From DATATV01 sp035551355 (GTDB lineage: Bacteria > Actinomycetota > Actinomycetes > Mycobacteriales > Pseudonocardiaceae): DNA of 64,000 nucleotides. This document shows, piece by piece, positions 41,598 through 50,565 of the stretch. Below the pieces are notes generated by a model. It searched no databases and was not told where the DNA came from. It saw only the letters and a list, made by a program, of their open reading frames with translations. A program made the position numbers and the translations under genes. Location of the stretch: assembly GCA_035551355.1 (NCBI GenBank), contig DASZNF010000129.1, positions 1 through 64,000 on the forward strand, given 5' to 3'. Numbering within the stretch: the stretch's first letter is position 1; every line of letters starts with the position of its first letter.

Positions 41598-42624
41598 CGC
41601 CCTGGTGCTGGGCATCGAGACCTCGTGCGACGAGACCGGCGTGGGCATCGTGCGCGGCCGCGCCGATGGCACCGTCGAGCTGCTGGCCGACGAGATCGCC
41701 TCCAGCGTCGAGCAACACGCCCGGTTCGGCGGCGTGGTGCCCGAGGTGGCCAGCCGCGCGCACCTGGAGGCGATGGTGCCCACCGTGCGGCGGGCGCTGG
41801 ACGTCGCGGGCATGCGACCGTCCGATGTGGACGCTGTCGCGGTGACCGCCGGGCCTGGGCTGACCGGCGCGCTGCTGGTCGGGCTGGCCGCGGCCAAGGC
41901 GTACGCCACCGCCTGGGACGTGCCGCTGTACGGGGTGAACCACCTGTCCGCGCACGTCGCGGTGGACACCGTCGAGCACGGCCCGCTGCCCGGTCCGTCC
42001 ATGGCGCTTCTGGTGTCCGGCGGACATTCCAGCCTGCTTGAGGTGGCCTCGCTGACCGGCCCGATCCGCACCCTGGGCGCCACCATCGACGATGCCGCAG
42101 GCGAAGCCTTCGACAAGGTGGCAAGGCTGTTGGGCCTGCCCTTCCCCGGCGGCCCGCACATCGACCGCGCGGCAAGGGAAGGCGACGGCGCGGCCATCGC
42201 TTTTCCGCGCGGGCTCACCGGTCCGCGCGACGCCCCCTACGACTTTTCCTTCTCCGGCTTGAAAACCGCGGTGGCCCGGTGGGTCGAGGCGGCGCAGCGG
42301 GAGGGCCGGGAGATCCCGGTGCCCGACGTGGCCGCGTCCTTCCAGGAGGCGGTGGTGGACGTGCTGACCGCCAAGGCGGTGCGCGCGGCCACCGACGCCG
42401 GCATCGACCAGCTGCTCATCGGCGGTGGCGTGGCGGCCAACTCCCGGCTGCGCGCGCTGGCCGAGGAGCGCGGCGCCAAGGCGGGCATCCGGGTGCGGGT
42501 GCCCCGGCCCAAGCTGTGCACCGACAACGGCGCCATGGTCGCCGCGCTGGGCGCCCACCTGGCCGTGGCCGGGGCCAAGCCGTCCGCGTTCGACATCTCC
42601 GCCGACCCCAGCCTGCCGCTCTGA
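41578..42624 (+). CDS. tsaD: tRNA t6A transferase TsaD
   Basis: TsaD transfers the threonylcarbamoyl group to A37 of tRNA. The protein (about 348 residues) has the N-terminal VLGIETSCDETGVG, the metal-binding HLSAH (YGVNHLSAHVAVD), LVSGGHSSL, the substrate loop FPGGPHIDR and DFSFSGLKTA, and the C-terminal GGGVAANSRLR with CTDNGAMVA. I chose the GTG at 41578, with AAGGG 7 bases upstream; in-frame GTG 41575 and ATG 41563 are alternatives. It overlaps rimI. Confidence 0.96.
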   Translation: MSSVLGDALVLGIETSCDETGVGIVRGRADGTVELLADEIASSVEQHARFGGVVPEVASRAHLEAMVPTVRRALDVAGMRPSDVDAVAVTAGPGLTGALLVGLAAAKAYATAWDVPLYGVNHLSAHVAVDTVEHGPLPGPSMALLVSGGHSSLLEVASLTGPIRTLGATIDDAAGEAFDKVARLLGLPFPGGPHIDRAAREGDGAAIAFPRGLTGPRDAPYDFSFSGLKTAVARWVEAAQREGREIPVPDVAASFQEAVVDVLTAKAVRAATDAGIDQLLIGGGVAANSRLRALAEERGAKAGIRVRVPRPKLCTDNGAMVAALGAHLAVAGAKPSAFDISADPSLPL

Positions 42625-42651
42625 GCCGGTTCGCGGGGCCGGTTCGCGGGC

Positions 42652-43296
42652 TCAGTTCTCGGGGCGGCGCAGGGTCAGCAGCAGGTTGGCCCGGCGCGGT
42701 GGGATGCGCGCCTCGCAGGTGACCGGCCAGCCCGGCATGGCCGCCTCGATCAGGCCGTCCAGTTCCGTCCGCGGCATGAACCGCACGGTGGCGTCGCCGG
42801 AGACCCAGCGGTCGGCGCTGTAGGCGAACGCGGTGGACATCCCGGCCCGGTGCTCCCACTCCTTCACCACGACCGTGCCGCCCGGGCTGGTCAGCGCGGC
42901 CGCGTCCAGCAGCACCTGCCCGCGCTCGGACTCGGCCACATGGTGCACGACATCACACAGCATCACCAGGTCGAAGCCGCCGGAACCCTCGCTGATCAAC
43001 TCGGTGGTGGCGATCCTGCGGAACTCGGCGCGGCCGGGCTCGCCGTCGAACTGGCGGCCCGGGGCCTTGGCGGCCGGATCGAGGCCGAGCAGGTGAGCGT
43101 CGGGCAGGGATCTGCACAGGGCCGCCGCCATGGCGCCGTCGCCACAGCCGATCTCCAGCACCCGCTTGGCGCTCGGCGCCACGCTGGCGATCGTGGTGGC
43201 CAGCTCGTCCAGGTCGATGAACGCCCCTCGGTACACGCGGATCGCGGCTGGTTCGAAGCGGCCGAACGCCTTACGGACAGCGCTACCGAGCGACAT
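42652..43296 (-). CDS. Class I SAM-dependent methyltransferase
   Basis: A protein of about 214 residues with a Rossmann SAM site (RVLEIGCGDGAMAAALC, the GxGxG motif), an acidic strand end (LLGLDPAAK) and the motif DLVMLCDVVHHV. The substrate is not evident. I place the start at the ATG 43296, which has AGGAAA upstream; an ATG 36 bases further up is possible. It lies 62 bases downstream of the small CxxC protein on the same strand. Confidence 0.9.
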   Translation of the reverse strand: MSLGSAVRKAFGRFEPAAIRVYRGAFIDLDELATTIASVAPSAKRVLEIGCGDGAMAAALCRSLPDAHLLGLDPAAKAPGRQFDGEPGRAEFRRIATTELISEGSGGFDLVMLCDVVHHVAESERGQVLLDAAALTSPGGTVVVKEWEHRAGMSTAFAYSADRWVSGDATVRFMPRTELDGLIEAAMPGWPVTCEARIPPRRANLLLTLRRPEN

Positions 43297-43358
43297 GATC
43301 GGTTTTCCTTTCCTCAACGGTGAACGAGGCATGTTGTTCGCCTATCGGACGCCGTCCG

Positions 43359-43613
43359 CTACACCGGCGGCGTGCAGCCGGGGATCCAGCCCGGCTCCTC
43401 CGAATCGCCGCACACCGGGCAGTCCTCGGTGCCGGCCGCCGCACCGCCGTCGCCGTGGGTCGAGGCCACCGCGCGGGTGATGATCCCCTCGCCCGGCACG
43501 ATCATCGTCCGGATGCGGTAGGTCCCCGGGCTGGTCTGTTCGGTCCTCGTGGCGGCGCTCCGGCAGGTGTGGCACACCGTGCGGTCCGGGGGTGTCGCGT
43601 ACTCGTCGGGCAT
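43359..43613 (-). CDS. Small CxxC protein (possible zinc ribbon)
   Basis: An 84-residue protein with two CxxC knuckles, CHTC (about residue 14) and CPVC (about residue 66), and a further Cys near the end (IPGCTPPV), consistent with a zinc ribbon. Codon third positions are strongly GC-biased as in neighbouring genes. No family is recognised. It precedes the methyltransferase on the same strand. Confidence 0.6.
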   Translation of the reverse strand: MPDEYATPPDRTVCHTCRSAATRTEQTSPGTYRIRTMIVPGEGIITRAVASTHGDGGAAAGTEDCPVCGDSEEPGWIPGCTPPV

Positions 43614-43925
43614 GCCCCGATCGAACTGGAGTCCCCCGGCCGGCCGGAAGTCCGTCGATCAGGTGGACCGGACGTATACAGTGCCAATCAGGCAACGCCG
43701 CGCGCCGGCGAAACGCACGCGGATCAGGCGCGCCACCCGCTCCGGGCGTCCGCCCAGTTCAGGGCTTCGGTCCCAGGTCGGCCACCCCTGGTTGAAGGGT
43801 TAGCACTCGAGTGGGTAGAGTGCTAGTCGCACGGCACCAGCAACCGCCCCGGCACCCGCGACGGCGGGGTGGCAGGCGCCGTAGGTACCTGCCAACGCTT
43901 TCGACGACCCGTGGAGGTCACACCG
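43614..43925 (+). other. 312-bp region holding the groES promoter
   Basis: The first part (43614-43790) has no gene I can support. The 3' part carries a -35/-10 pair and CIRCE operator (43792-43826), then a leader of about 95 bases to groES. A GGAGG ribosome site lies at 43913-43917. Confidence 0.7.
43792..43826 (+). promoter_or_regulatory. groESL promoter and CIRCE (HrcA) operator
   Basis: TTGAAG (43792-43797) and TAGAGT (43816-43821) are 18 bp apart. CIRCE overlaps the -10: TTAGCACTC (43800-43808), nine bases, GAGTGCTAG (43818-43826), differing from the consensus only in the final base. HrcA repression until heat or unfolding stress is the established role of this element. Confidence 0.95.
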
Positions 43926-44219
43926 GTGAGCGTGAATATCAAGCCGCTCGAGGACAAGATCGTTGTCCAGGCGAGCGAGGCCGAGGCCACCACGGCCTCC
44001 GGTCTCGTCATCCCGGACACCGCCAAGGAGAAGCCCCAGGAGGGCAAGGTTCTTGCGGTGGGTCCGGGTCGCATCGACGACAAGGGCAACCGCGTCCCCG
44101 TGGACGTGGCGGCCGGTGATGTCGTCATCTACTCCAAGTACGGCGGCACCGAGGTCAAGTACAACGGTGAGGAGTACCTGATCCTCTCCGCCCGCGACGT
44201 GCTGGCCGTCATCAACTGA
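43926..44219 (+). CDS. groES: Co-chaperonin GroES
   Basis: Heptameric lid of the GroEL chamber. The 97-residue protein starts at GTG 43926 (VNIKPLEDKIVVQ), fixed by GGAGG 8 bases upstream; a longer reading frame exists upstream but is not conserved. The mobile loop (EAEATTASGLVIPDTAKEKPQ) and the C-terminal EEYLILSARDVLAVI are normal. It is followed by a strong intercistronic hairpin and groEL1. Confidence 0.98.
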   Translation: MSVNIKPLEDKIVVQASEAEATTASGLVIPDTAKEKPQEGKVLAVGPGRIDDKGNRVPVDVAAGDVVIYSKYGGTEVKYNGEEYLILSARDVLAVIN

Positions 44220-44241
44220 CGACTCGCACCTCACCCACGCC

Positions 44242-44286
44242 AGACGCCCCGGCGGCCCCAAGTTCGGGGGCTCCCCCGGGGCGTCT
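44242..44286 (+). terminator. Strong hairpin between groES and groEL1
   Basis: AGACGCCCCGG (44242-44252) pairs perfectly with CCGGGGCGTCT (44276-44286), with a second inner stem GGCCCC/GGGGGC. It ends 19 bases before groEL1. It may attenuate or mark processing so that groES and groEL1 are not made at equal levels. Confidence 0.7.
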
Positions 44287-44305
44287 TGCATGAGAAAGGC
44301 AAGCG

Positions 44306-45943
<1,638 letters not shown>

Positions 45944-45967
45944 GTCAGAACCGGTAGCGCGAAGAAC

Positions 45968-46012
45968 AGACAGGAGGGCGGCACCCCCCACGCGGGTGCC
46001 GCCCTCCTGTCT
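45968..46012. terminator. Perfect 19-bp hairpin terminator
   Basis: Arms 45968-45986 and 45994-46012 are perfectly complementary around a 7-base loop. It lies between the convergent groEL1 and whiB genes and should stop transcription from both. Confidence 0.9.
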
Positions 46013-46022
46013 CTCCACCGCG

Positions 46023-46361
46023 TCAGTGCGGTGTGGCCGCCAGCGAGCCGGGTTGCTTGGCTCGCGGAGCCGGGATCAGCTTGCGCTTGCGCGCTTTGAT
46101 GATCGACTCCCGTTCGGACTCGGACAGCCCGCCCCAGATGCCGTAGGGCTCCTGCACCGCCAGCGCGTGCTGACGGCACATCTCCAGCACCGGACAGGCC
46201 ATGCAGACCGCCTTGGCCCGGGCTTCGCGGCGTGCCCGGGCTGGCCCCCGTTCGCCATCCGGGTGAAAGAAGAACGCACTGTCCATCCCTCGGCAGGACC
46301 CATCGAGCTGCCAGTCCCACACATCGGCGTTGGGGCCCGGAAGCCTCCTCGTGTCCGCCAT
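46023..46361 (-). CDS. WhiB-family regulator (WhiD/WhiB3 type)
   Basis: A 112-residue iron-sulfur transcription factor. Cys23, Cys53, Cys56 and Cys62 form the [4Fe-4S] site, and the turn GIWGG (74-78) with the basic tail KARKRKLIP forms the DNA-contact region. The place next to bldM, sigD and guaB fits whiD of Streptomyces and whiB3 of M. tuberculosis, regulators of late sporulation or redox balance that bind a primary sigma factor. The exact orthology is by position. Confidence 0.93.
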   Translation of the reverse strand: MADTRRLPGPNADVWDWQLDGSCRGMDSAFFFHPDGERGPARARREARAKAVCMACPVLEMCRQHALAVQEPYGIWGGLSESERESIIKARKRKLIPAPRAKQPGSLAATPH

Positions 46362-46554
46362 TTGACCGCCTCCTCACCACCAGGACCGTCCCGGACTACT
46401 CCATTCGGTCCAGCGTGATCGACAGTAGAAGCGCGCCAAAGCTTGTTCAAGGGTCAAAGTGCCTGTTGGTCGCGTATTTCATCCGAAGGGGGGAGGTAGG
46501 CCGCCCGGGTGGTGTCCCTTGGTCGGGTTGCCCGGTGCGCACGCCCGCCGGACC

Positions 46555-47601
46555 ATGGTGCGTGTGACCAGCCAACCCGAGTCCACCGCGGCCAGCGGGG
46601 GCGAGGTGGCGGTCGCGGACCCGATCGATGGGTCCAGGATCGCTGCGCGCGCTGACCAGCCCGCGCTCGCGGTCGGCGCGGTGGCCCGCCGGCTCGGCAT
46701 CGCCCCGGCCACCCTGCGCACCTGGGATCGCCGGTACGGGCTGGGCCCGAGCGGGCACACCACCGGACACCACCGGCGCTATCGCCCGCTGGACATCGCC
46801 CGGCTGGAACTGATGCAGCGGGCGCTGTTGCGCGGCGCGTCCCCGGCCGAGGCGGCCCGGTACGCGCTGGAGGCCGACTCCATGTCGGCCGGGACGGAGC
46901 CCGCGTTCACCGCGGAGGGCGAGGTCGAGCCCGAGCCGCCCCGATCGGGTGGCTCCGGCGGGCGGGTGCTGTCTCTGCCCGGGGCCGGCCGGGCCGCGCG
47001 CGGACTGGGCCGGGCGGTGCTGGCCATGGACACCACCGGGGCGGCCGGCCTGCTGGCCGACGCGATCGGCGCCGGGGGTGTGGTGGGCGCATGGAACGAG
47101 GTGATCCGCCCGGTGCTCGGCGCGACCACGCAGCGCTGGGAGCACTCCGGGGTCGGCGCGGAGTACGAGCACCTGTTGCACGAATGCGTGCTGACCGCGC
47201 TGATGCGGGCCACCCCGCCGGTGCCGCAGGCCCGTAACCCGCGCCCGGTGCTGCTGGCCTGCGTGCCGGGCGAACGGCACAGCCTGCCGCTGCGCGCGCT
47301 GGTCGCCGAACTGGCCGGGCGTGAGCTGGCTACCCGGATGTTCGGCCCGGCCCTGCCCGCTGATGCGCTGGCCGCCGCGATCCGGCGCACCGCCCCGGCC
47401 GCGGTGGTGCTGTGGGCGGAGCTGCCCAGCTTCGCCGATGTCAGCCTGGTGGAGAAGTTGCCGAGGACGCGGCAGCGGGCCCGGGTGTTCCTGGCCGGAC
47501 CCGGCTGGTCGCGTGGTGCGGACTCGCCGCATCTGCTGGTCGACTCGCTGGGCCCGGCGGCCGACGAGATCGAACGGGTGGTGCTCGGCTGGCCGGACTG
47601 A
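46555..47601 (+). CDS. MerR-family regulator with cobalamin-type C-terminal domain
   Basis: A protein of about 348 residues. The winged HTH at about 38-82 reads AVGAVARRLGIAPATLRTWD, then RRYGLGPSGHTTGHHRRY. The C-terminal half has the helical and Rossmann layout of B12-binding photoreceptor regulators. It keeps the W-x9-EH motif (W195, E205, H206). A site like the lower-ligand motif is present as ExH (E240-x-H242), with the following Gly not conserved. Cobalamin binding and light response are therefore possible but not certain. The start ATG 46555 lacks a strong ribosome site. Confidence 0.85.
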   Translation: MVRVTSQPESTAASGGEVAVADPIDGSRIAARADQPALAVGAVARRLGIAPATLRTWDRRYGLGPSGHTTGHHRRYRPLDIARLELMQRALLRGASPAEAARYALEADSMSAGTEPAFTAEGEVEPEPPRSGGSGGRVLSLPGAGRAARGLGRAVLAMDTTGAAGLLADAIGAGGVVGAWNEVIRPVLGATTQRWEHSGVGAEYEHLLHECVLTALMRATPPVPQARNPRPVLLACVPGERHSLPLRALVAELAGRELATRMFGPALPADALAAAIRRTAPAAVVLWAELPSFADVSLVEKLPRTRQRARVFLAGPGWSRGADSPHLLVDSLGPAADEIERVVLGWPD

Positions 47602-47620
47602 GCACGGTTTACTCACTCGA

Positions 47621-48931
47621 GTGGGTGGCGAGCTGCGGGCGAACAGGACAGTGCGGGCGAACAGGACAGGGCTGGCGGACGTGGACGCCCAGTGGGCGGC
47701 CGGCGAGCTGAGTGGGCTTGCCCGGGCGGCGGCGTTCGGCGCCCGGCCGGAGGCCGAGGTGTGGGCCGCCGCGGCGAGGGGCGGCGATGAGCAGCGCTGG
47801 TGCGCGGCGGTCGCGCTCGGCGGGGCGGGCCGGTACGCCGCCGCGGCCGGGCTGCTGCGCGGGCTGATCACCGGACCAGACCCGTTGTTCGCCGCGCTCG
47901 CCGGGGCGACCCTGGCCGCCCACCGCCGCCAGCTCGGCGCGCACGCGGCCGCACGCAGGCTGGATTCCGCCGCCCTGGCTCGACTGTCTGAGCTCGGCCG
48001 CCCCCCGGACCTGGCCCGGCTGTCCGGGCTCGGCCACCCCCCGGACCTGGCCCGGCTGTCCGGGCTCGGCCGCCCCCCGGACCTGGCCGGGCGGAGCGCT
48101 CCGCGACCGGGTTCCGTCCCGCAGGCGGCCCGCGGCTGTCCGGATTCCGTCGCCACTCGCCCCGGTGCGCCGGCCGAGCCCGCAGGCTCGGATTCCGCGG
48201 CTCCAGGGAGCCGTGAGCCTGCCGGCTCCCCAGTTGACCACCCGGACGTGGCGAACGAGCCTGTTCACTCGATCGATCTGCCGGCCGGACTCAGCGCCCG
48301 GACAGCGCTCGATCCGGACTCGATCGATCTCGCCGGCGCCTGGTCCGACGTTCTGCTCGGCCTGGCCGCCGACGCGGTCGGTCTGGGCGAGGTCGAGCGC
48401 GCCCGGCGTACGCATGCCTTCGCCGAACGGGTGAGCGCCCGGGCCGAGGCGGCCGGCTGGGCGCCGGGATGGCGACCACGGGTACGCGCGTGCTGGATCG
48501 GCGCCGAGATCGAGCTCTCGGCCGGGGCTGCGGAGCGTGCCCTGGGTTGGGCCGAACGGGCAGCCGAGTTGGCCCGGTCGGCCCCGTCCACGCGACACAG
48601 GGTGAAGTCCGCGCTCGTGCTGTCCGCCGCCCTGGTGGCCGCGGACACCACGGTGGGGCGTCGGCGAGCCGGTGAGCTACTCCGTGAAGCCCTCACCTCA
48701 TCCCTCGGACGGGGGATATTTTCTCTGGCCTGGCCTTCCGCTCTGTTGCTGGCAGATCTGACGCCCGATTCGGCGCCGAAATTCGACAAGATCGCCAGCG
48801 ATGCGCTGACCAGGTGTTTTGTCGGTTCTGACGCAGAAATGAGGTGCCTCGCGGCCAGCTCACCGTGGGTTCCGACCCATCTGGTCCGTTCCGGTGAACC
48901 AACCCGAACGAGTGGCGAGTTAGCTTCTTGA
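47621..48931 (+). CDS. Helical repeat protein of unknown function (Rv3415c position)
   Basis: A protein of about 436 residues starting at GTG 47621, 19 bases after the MerR gene. Its two ends are helical, TPR-like (ALAGATLAAHRRQLGAHAAA, and ERALGWAERAAELARSA). The middle (about 125-220) is low-complexity and contains a 12-residue repeat with LARLSGLGRPPD. In M. tuberculosis an uncharacterised gene lies at the same place, between whiB3 and sigD. The function is unknown; repeats of this type often bind other proteins. Confidence 0.75.
   Translation: MGGELRANRTVRANRTGLADVDAQWAAGELSGLARAAAFGARPEAEVWAAAARGGDEQRWCAAVALGGAGRYAAAAGLLRGLITGPDPLFAALAGATLAAHRRQLGAHAAARRLDSAALARLSELGRPPDLARLSGLGHPPDLARLSGLGRPPDLAGRSAPRPGSVPQAARGCPDSVATRPGAPAEPAGSDSAAPGSREPAGSPVDHPDVANEPVHSIDLPAGLSARTALDPDSIDLAGAWSDVLLGLAADAVGLGEVERARRTHAFAERVSARAEAAGWAPGWRPRVRACWIGAEIELSAGAAERALGWAERAAELARSAPSTRHRVKSALVLSAALVAADTTVGRRRAGELLREALTSSLGRGIFSLAWPSALLLADLTPDSAPKFDKIASDALTRCFVGSDAEMRCLAASSPWVPTHLVRSGEPTRTSGELAS
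47986..48093 (+). repeat. Three 36-bp tandem repeats within a coding region
   Basis: Three near-identical copies of a 36-bp unit (it begins GGCCCGGCTGTCCGGGCTCG) encode LARLSGLG[RH]PPD within the 47621 protein. The frame is kept because 36 is a multiple of 3. Confidence 0.8.
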
Positions 48932-48952
48932 CGGATTCAGCACCAGATCGTG

Positions 48953-48980
48953 TCAAGTCCGGGTCCCGACTGGCCGATAG
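48953..48980 (+). promoter_or_regulatory. Candidate sigma-WhiG/FliA-type promoter of bldM
   Basis: TCAA at 48953-48956 and GCCGATAG at 48973-48980 are 16 bp apart, close to the sigma-28 (WhiG) consensus TNAA-N15-GCCGATAA. It lies 40 bp upstream of the bldM GTG. One extra spacer base and one -10 difference make it a candidate only. Confidence 0.5.
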
Positions 48981-49019
48981 GGGAGTTGGAACGTCACCCG
49001 GTTGTTGGAAGGAGTCCCC

Positions 49020-49616
49020 GTGACGACGGTCCTGATCTGCGACGATCGGCGCAGCGTGCGCGAAGGTCTTACGCGCGTGATGTCGGCTGTGCCTGGGGTG
49101 AGTCGCATCGACTGTGTGGCGCACGGTGACGAGTTGCTGGCTCGCTTCACCCGCCAACCGGTCGACGTCGTACTCGTGGGAACACAGCGCGCTGTTCCGA
49201 CTGGTGTCGAAGCGACTCGCCGACTTGTCTCCGCGAACCCTCAGGCGAATGTGATCGTGTTCGGCGCACCGGACGACGCCGGCAGCATTGCTGCCGCCAT
49301 CGCCGGCGGTGCCCGTGGCTATCTCCGCTGGGATGCGTCCCGGCCGGAGCTGGTCGCCGCGCTTGCCCATACGCTGGCCAGCACCTCGGTGCCGGCCCCG
49401 CGTCAGCCCTCGGATCCCGGTGTTCAGCTCACCGACCGGGAACTGCAGGTGCTGCGCGGCATGAGCCAGGGCAAGAGCAACGGCCAGATCGGCCGCGAGC
49501 TCTACCTGTCCGAGGACACCGTCAAGACGCACGCCCGCCGGCTGTTCCGCAAGCTCGGCGTTCGTGACCGCGCTCAGGCCGTCGCGCACGGCTTCCGGCG
49601 CGGCCTGGTGTCCTGA
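49020..49616 (+). CDS. bldM: BldM-type orphan response regulator
   Basis: A 198-residue NarL/LuxR-family regulator. The receiver keeps the acidic pair D8-D9 (VLICDD), but the phospho-acceptor position is Gly54 (DVVLVGTQRAVP) rather than Asp. The output HTH is very like BldM of Streptomyces (LTDRELQVLRGMSQGKSNGQ, then ELYLSEDTVKTHARRLF). BldM controls aerial growth and sporulation genes alone or with WhiI. The start is GTG 49020, with GGAAGGAG 5 bases upstream. The next genes are sigD and its anti-sigma, as in Streptomyces and Mycobacterium. Confidence 0.92.
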   Translation: MTTVLICDDRRSVREGLTRVMSAVPGVSRIDCVAHGDELLARFTRQPVDVVLVGTQRAVPTGVEATRRLVSANPQANVIVFGAPDDAGSIAAAIAGGARGYLRWDASRPELVAALAHTLASTSVPAPRQPSDPGVQLTDRELQVLRGMSQGKSNGQIGRELYLSEDTVKTHARRLFRKLGVRDRAQAVAHGFRRGLVS

Positions 49617-49730
49617 CACCGAGGACGACACGGCAACCGGGGTCCGGATCCTCATCCGGTCCGATCTCGGGTGGGCGACCGATGGAGACGTTGGTCACTC
49701 ACCGTAGTTTGCCCGTAATGGGCGAACCAC

Positions 49731-49756
49731 CGGCCCCGCGGCTCGCCGCGGGGCCG
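49731..49756 (+). terminator. Hairpin after bldM
   Basis: CGGCCCCGCGGC (49731-49742) pairs with GCCGCGGGGCCG (49745-49756), and the stem can be lengthened with GAACC/GGTTC after a 2-base bulge. Confidence 0.6.
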
Positions 49757-49944
49757 GTTCGTGTCCGGAACATTGCACCCAACGCGGGTGCCCGTTGTGT
49801 CCAATGCGCAGCCGGGCTAGCCCAAGCGGGCGCTTGGTAGTCCAGGGCTTGACCGGCCTGGCTCGTTACGCGCCGGTTGCGCACTACCGGTACGGTGGGA
49901 AACGCCGTGTCGGGTGACACTCTCCGGGTTAGATCACTCCGGAC

Positions 49945-49972
49945 GGTAACTGTCTTACCGCCTAGACGTAAC
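49945..49972 (+). promoter_or_regulatory. ECF-type promoter of sigD
   Basis: GGTAAC (49945-49950), 16 bases, then CGTAAC (49967-49972). ECF promoters of the SigD/BldN group carry a GTAAC-type -35 and a CGTT/CGAT-like -10 at this spacing. Transcription would start about 14 bases before the sigD ATG, suggesting autoregulation. Confidence 0.55.
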
Positions 49973-49991
49973 ACCAGGACTCTTGTCTGCG

Positions 49992-50564
49992 ATGACGAAC
50001 ATGGGGGACGGACTGGACACCGTTGTGGACGCGGCTGTCGGCGGAGACCGACAGGCGGTAGAGCGTCTGCTCAAGGTCGTTCATCCCTTGGTGGTGCGGT
50101 ACTGCCGAGCACGGGTAGGCCGCCAGGAACGGTCGTCCGCCTCGGCGGACGACGTGGCGCAGGAGGTGTGTCTCGCGGTGCTGAAGGCGCTGCCTGGTTT
50201 CCAGGACCAGGGGCGTCCTTTTCTGGCCTTCGTCTACGGAATCGCGGCGCACAAGGTCGCTGACGCGCATCGCGCGGTGGCCCGCAACCGAGCCGAGTCG
50301 ATGGCCGAGGTCCCGGACGCGCCGGGAACGGAAGTCGGTCCGGAACAACAGGCGATGAGGGTCGAGTTGGCCGAGCGGATGAACGGTTATCTGCGGGTGT
50401 TGCCGGCCAAACAGCGGGAGATCGTGGTGTTGCGACTGATGGTCGGCTTGTCGGCCGAGGAGACCGCGGAGGCGGTCGGCACGACGCCGGGCGCGGTGCG
50501 GGTGGCTCAGCACCGGGCTCTGACCAAGCTGCGTAAGGTGCTCGCCGCGGAGGAGGTGGCCTGA
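49992..50564 (+). CDS. sigD: ECF-type RNA polymerase sigma factor SigD
   Basis: A sigma-70-family protein of about 190 residues. Region 2 is at about residues 25-95 (RQAVERLLKVVHPLVVRYCR, ASADDVAQEVCLAVLKAL) and region 4 at about 130-185 (LPAKQREIVVLRLMVGLSAE, GTTPGAVRVAQHRAL). I place the start at ATG 49992; TTG 49983 and ATG 50001 are in frame too. The anti-sigma gene follows after one base. Position and partner identify it with M. tuberculosis sigD. Confidence 0.93.
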   Translation: MTNMGDGLDTVVDAAVGGDRQAVERLLKVVHPLVVRYCRARVGRQERSSASADDVAQEVCLAVLKALPGFQDQGRPFLAFVYGIAAHKVADAHRAVARNRAESMAEVPDAPGTEVGPEQQAMRVELAERMNGYLRVLPAKQREIVVLRLMVGLSAEETAEAVGTTPGAVRVAQHRALTKLRKVLAAEEVA

Positions 50565-50565
50565 G

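Larger units (their letters stand above)
49617..49991 (+). other. 375-bp region between bldM and sigD
   Basis: No gene is supported. It holds a terminator hairpin after bldM (49731-49756) and, near its end, an ECF-type promoter (49945-49972). The rest has no recognisable element. Confidence 0.65.

Noticed and set aside
47611..47626. CIRCE-like half sequence CACTCGAGTGGGT
   Set aside because: It repeats the middle of the groES operator by chance; the second arm GAGTGCTA is missing and the place is a gene start.
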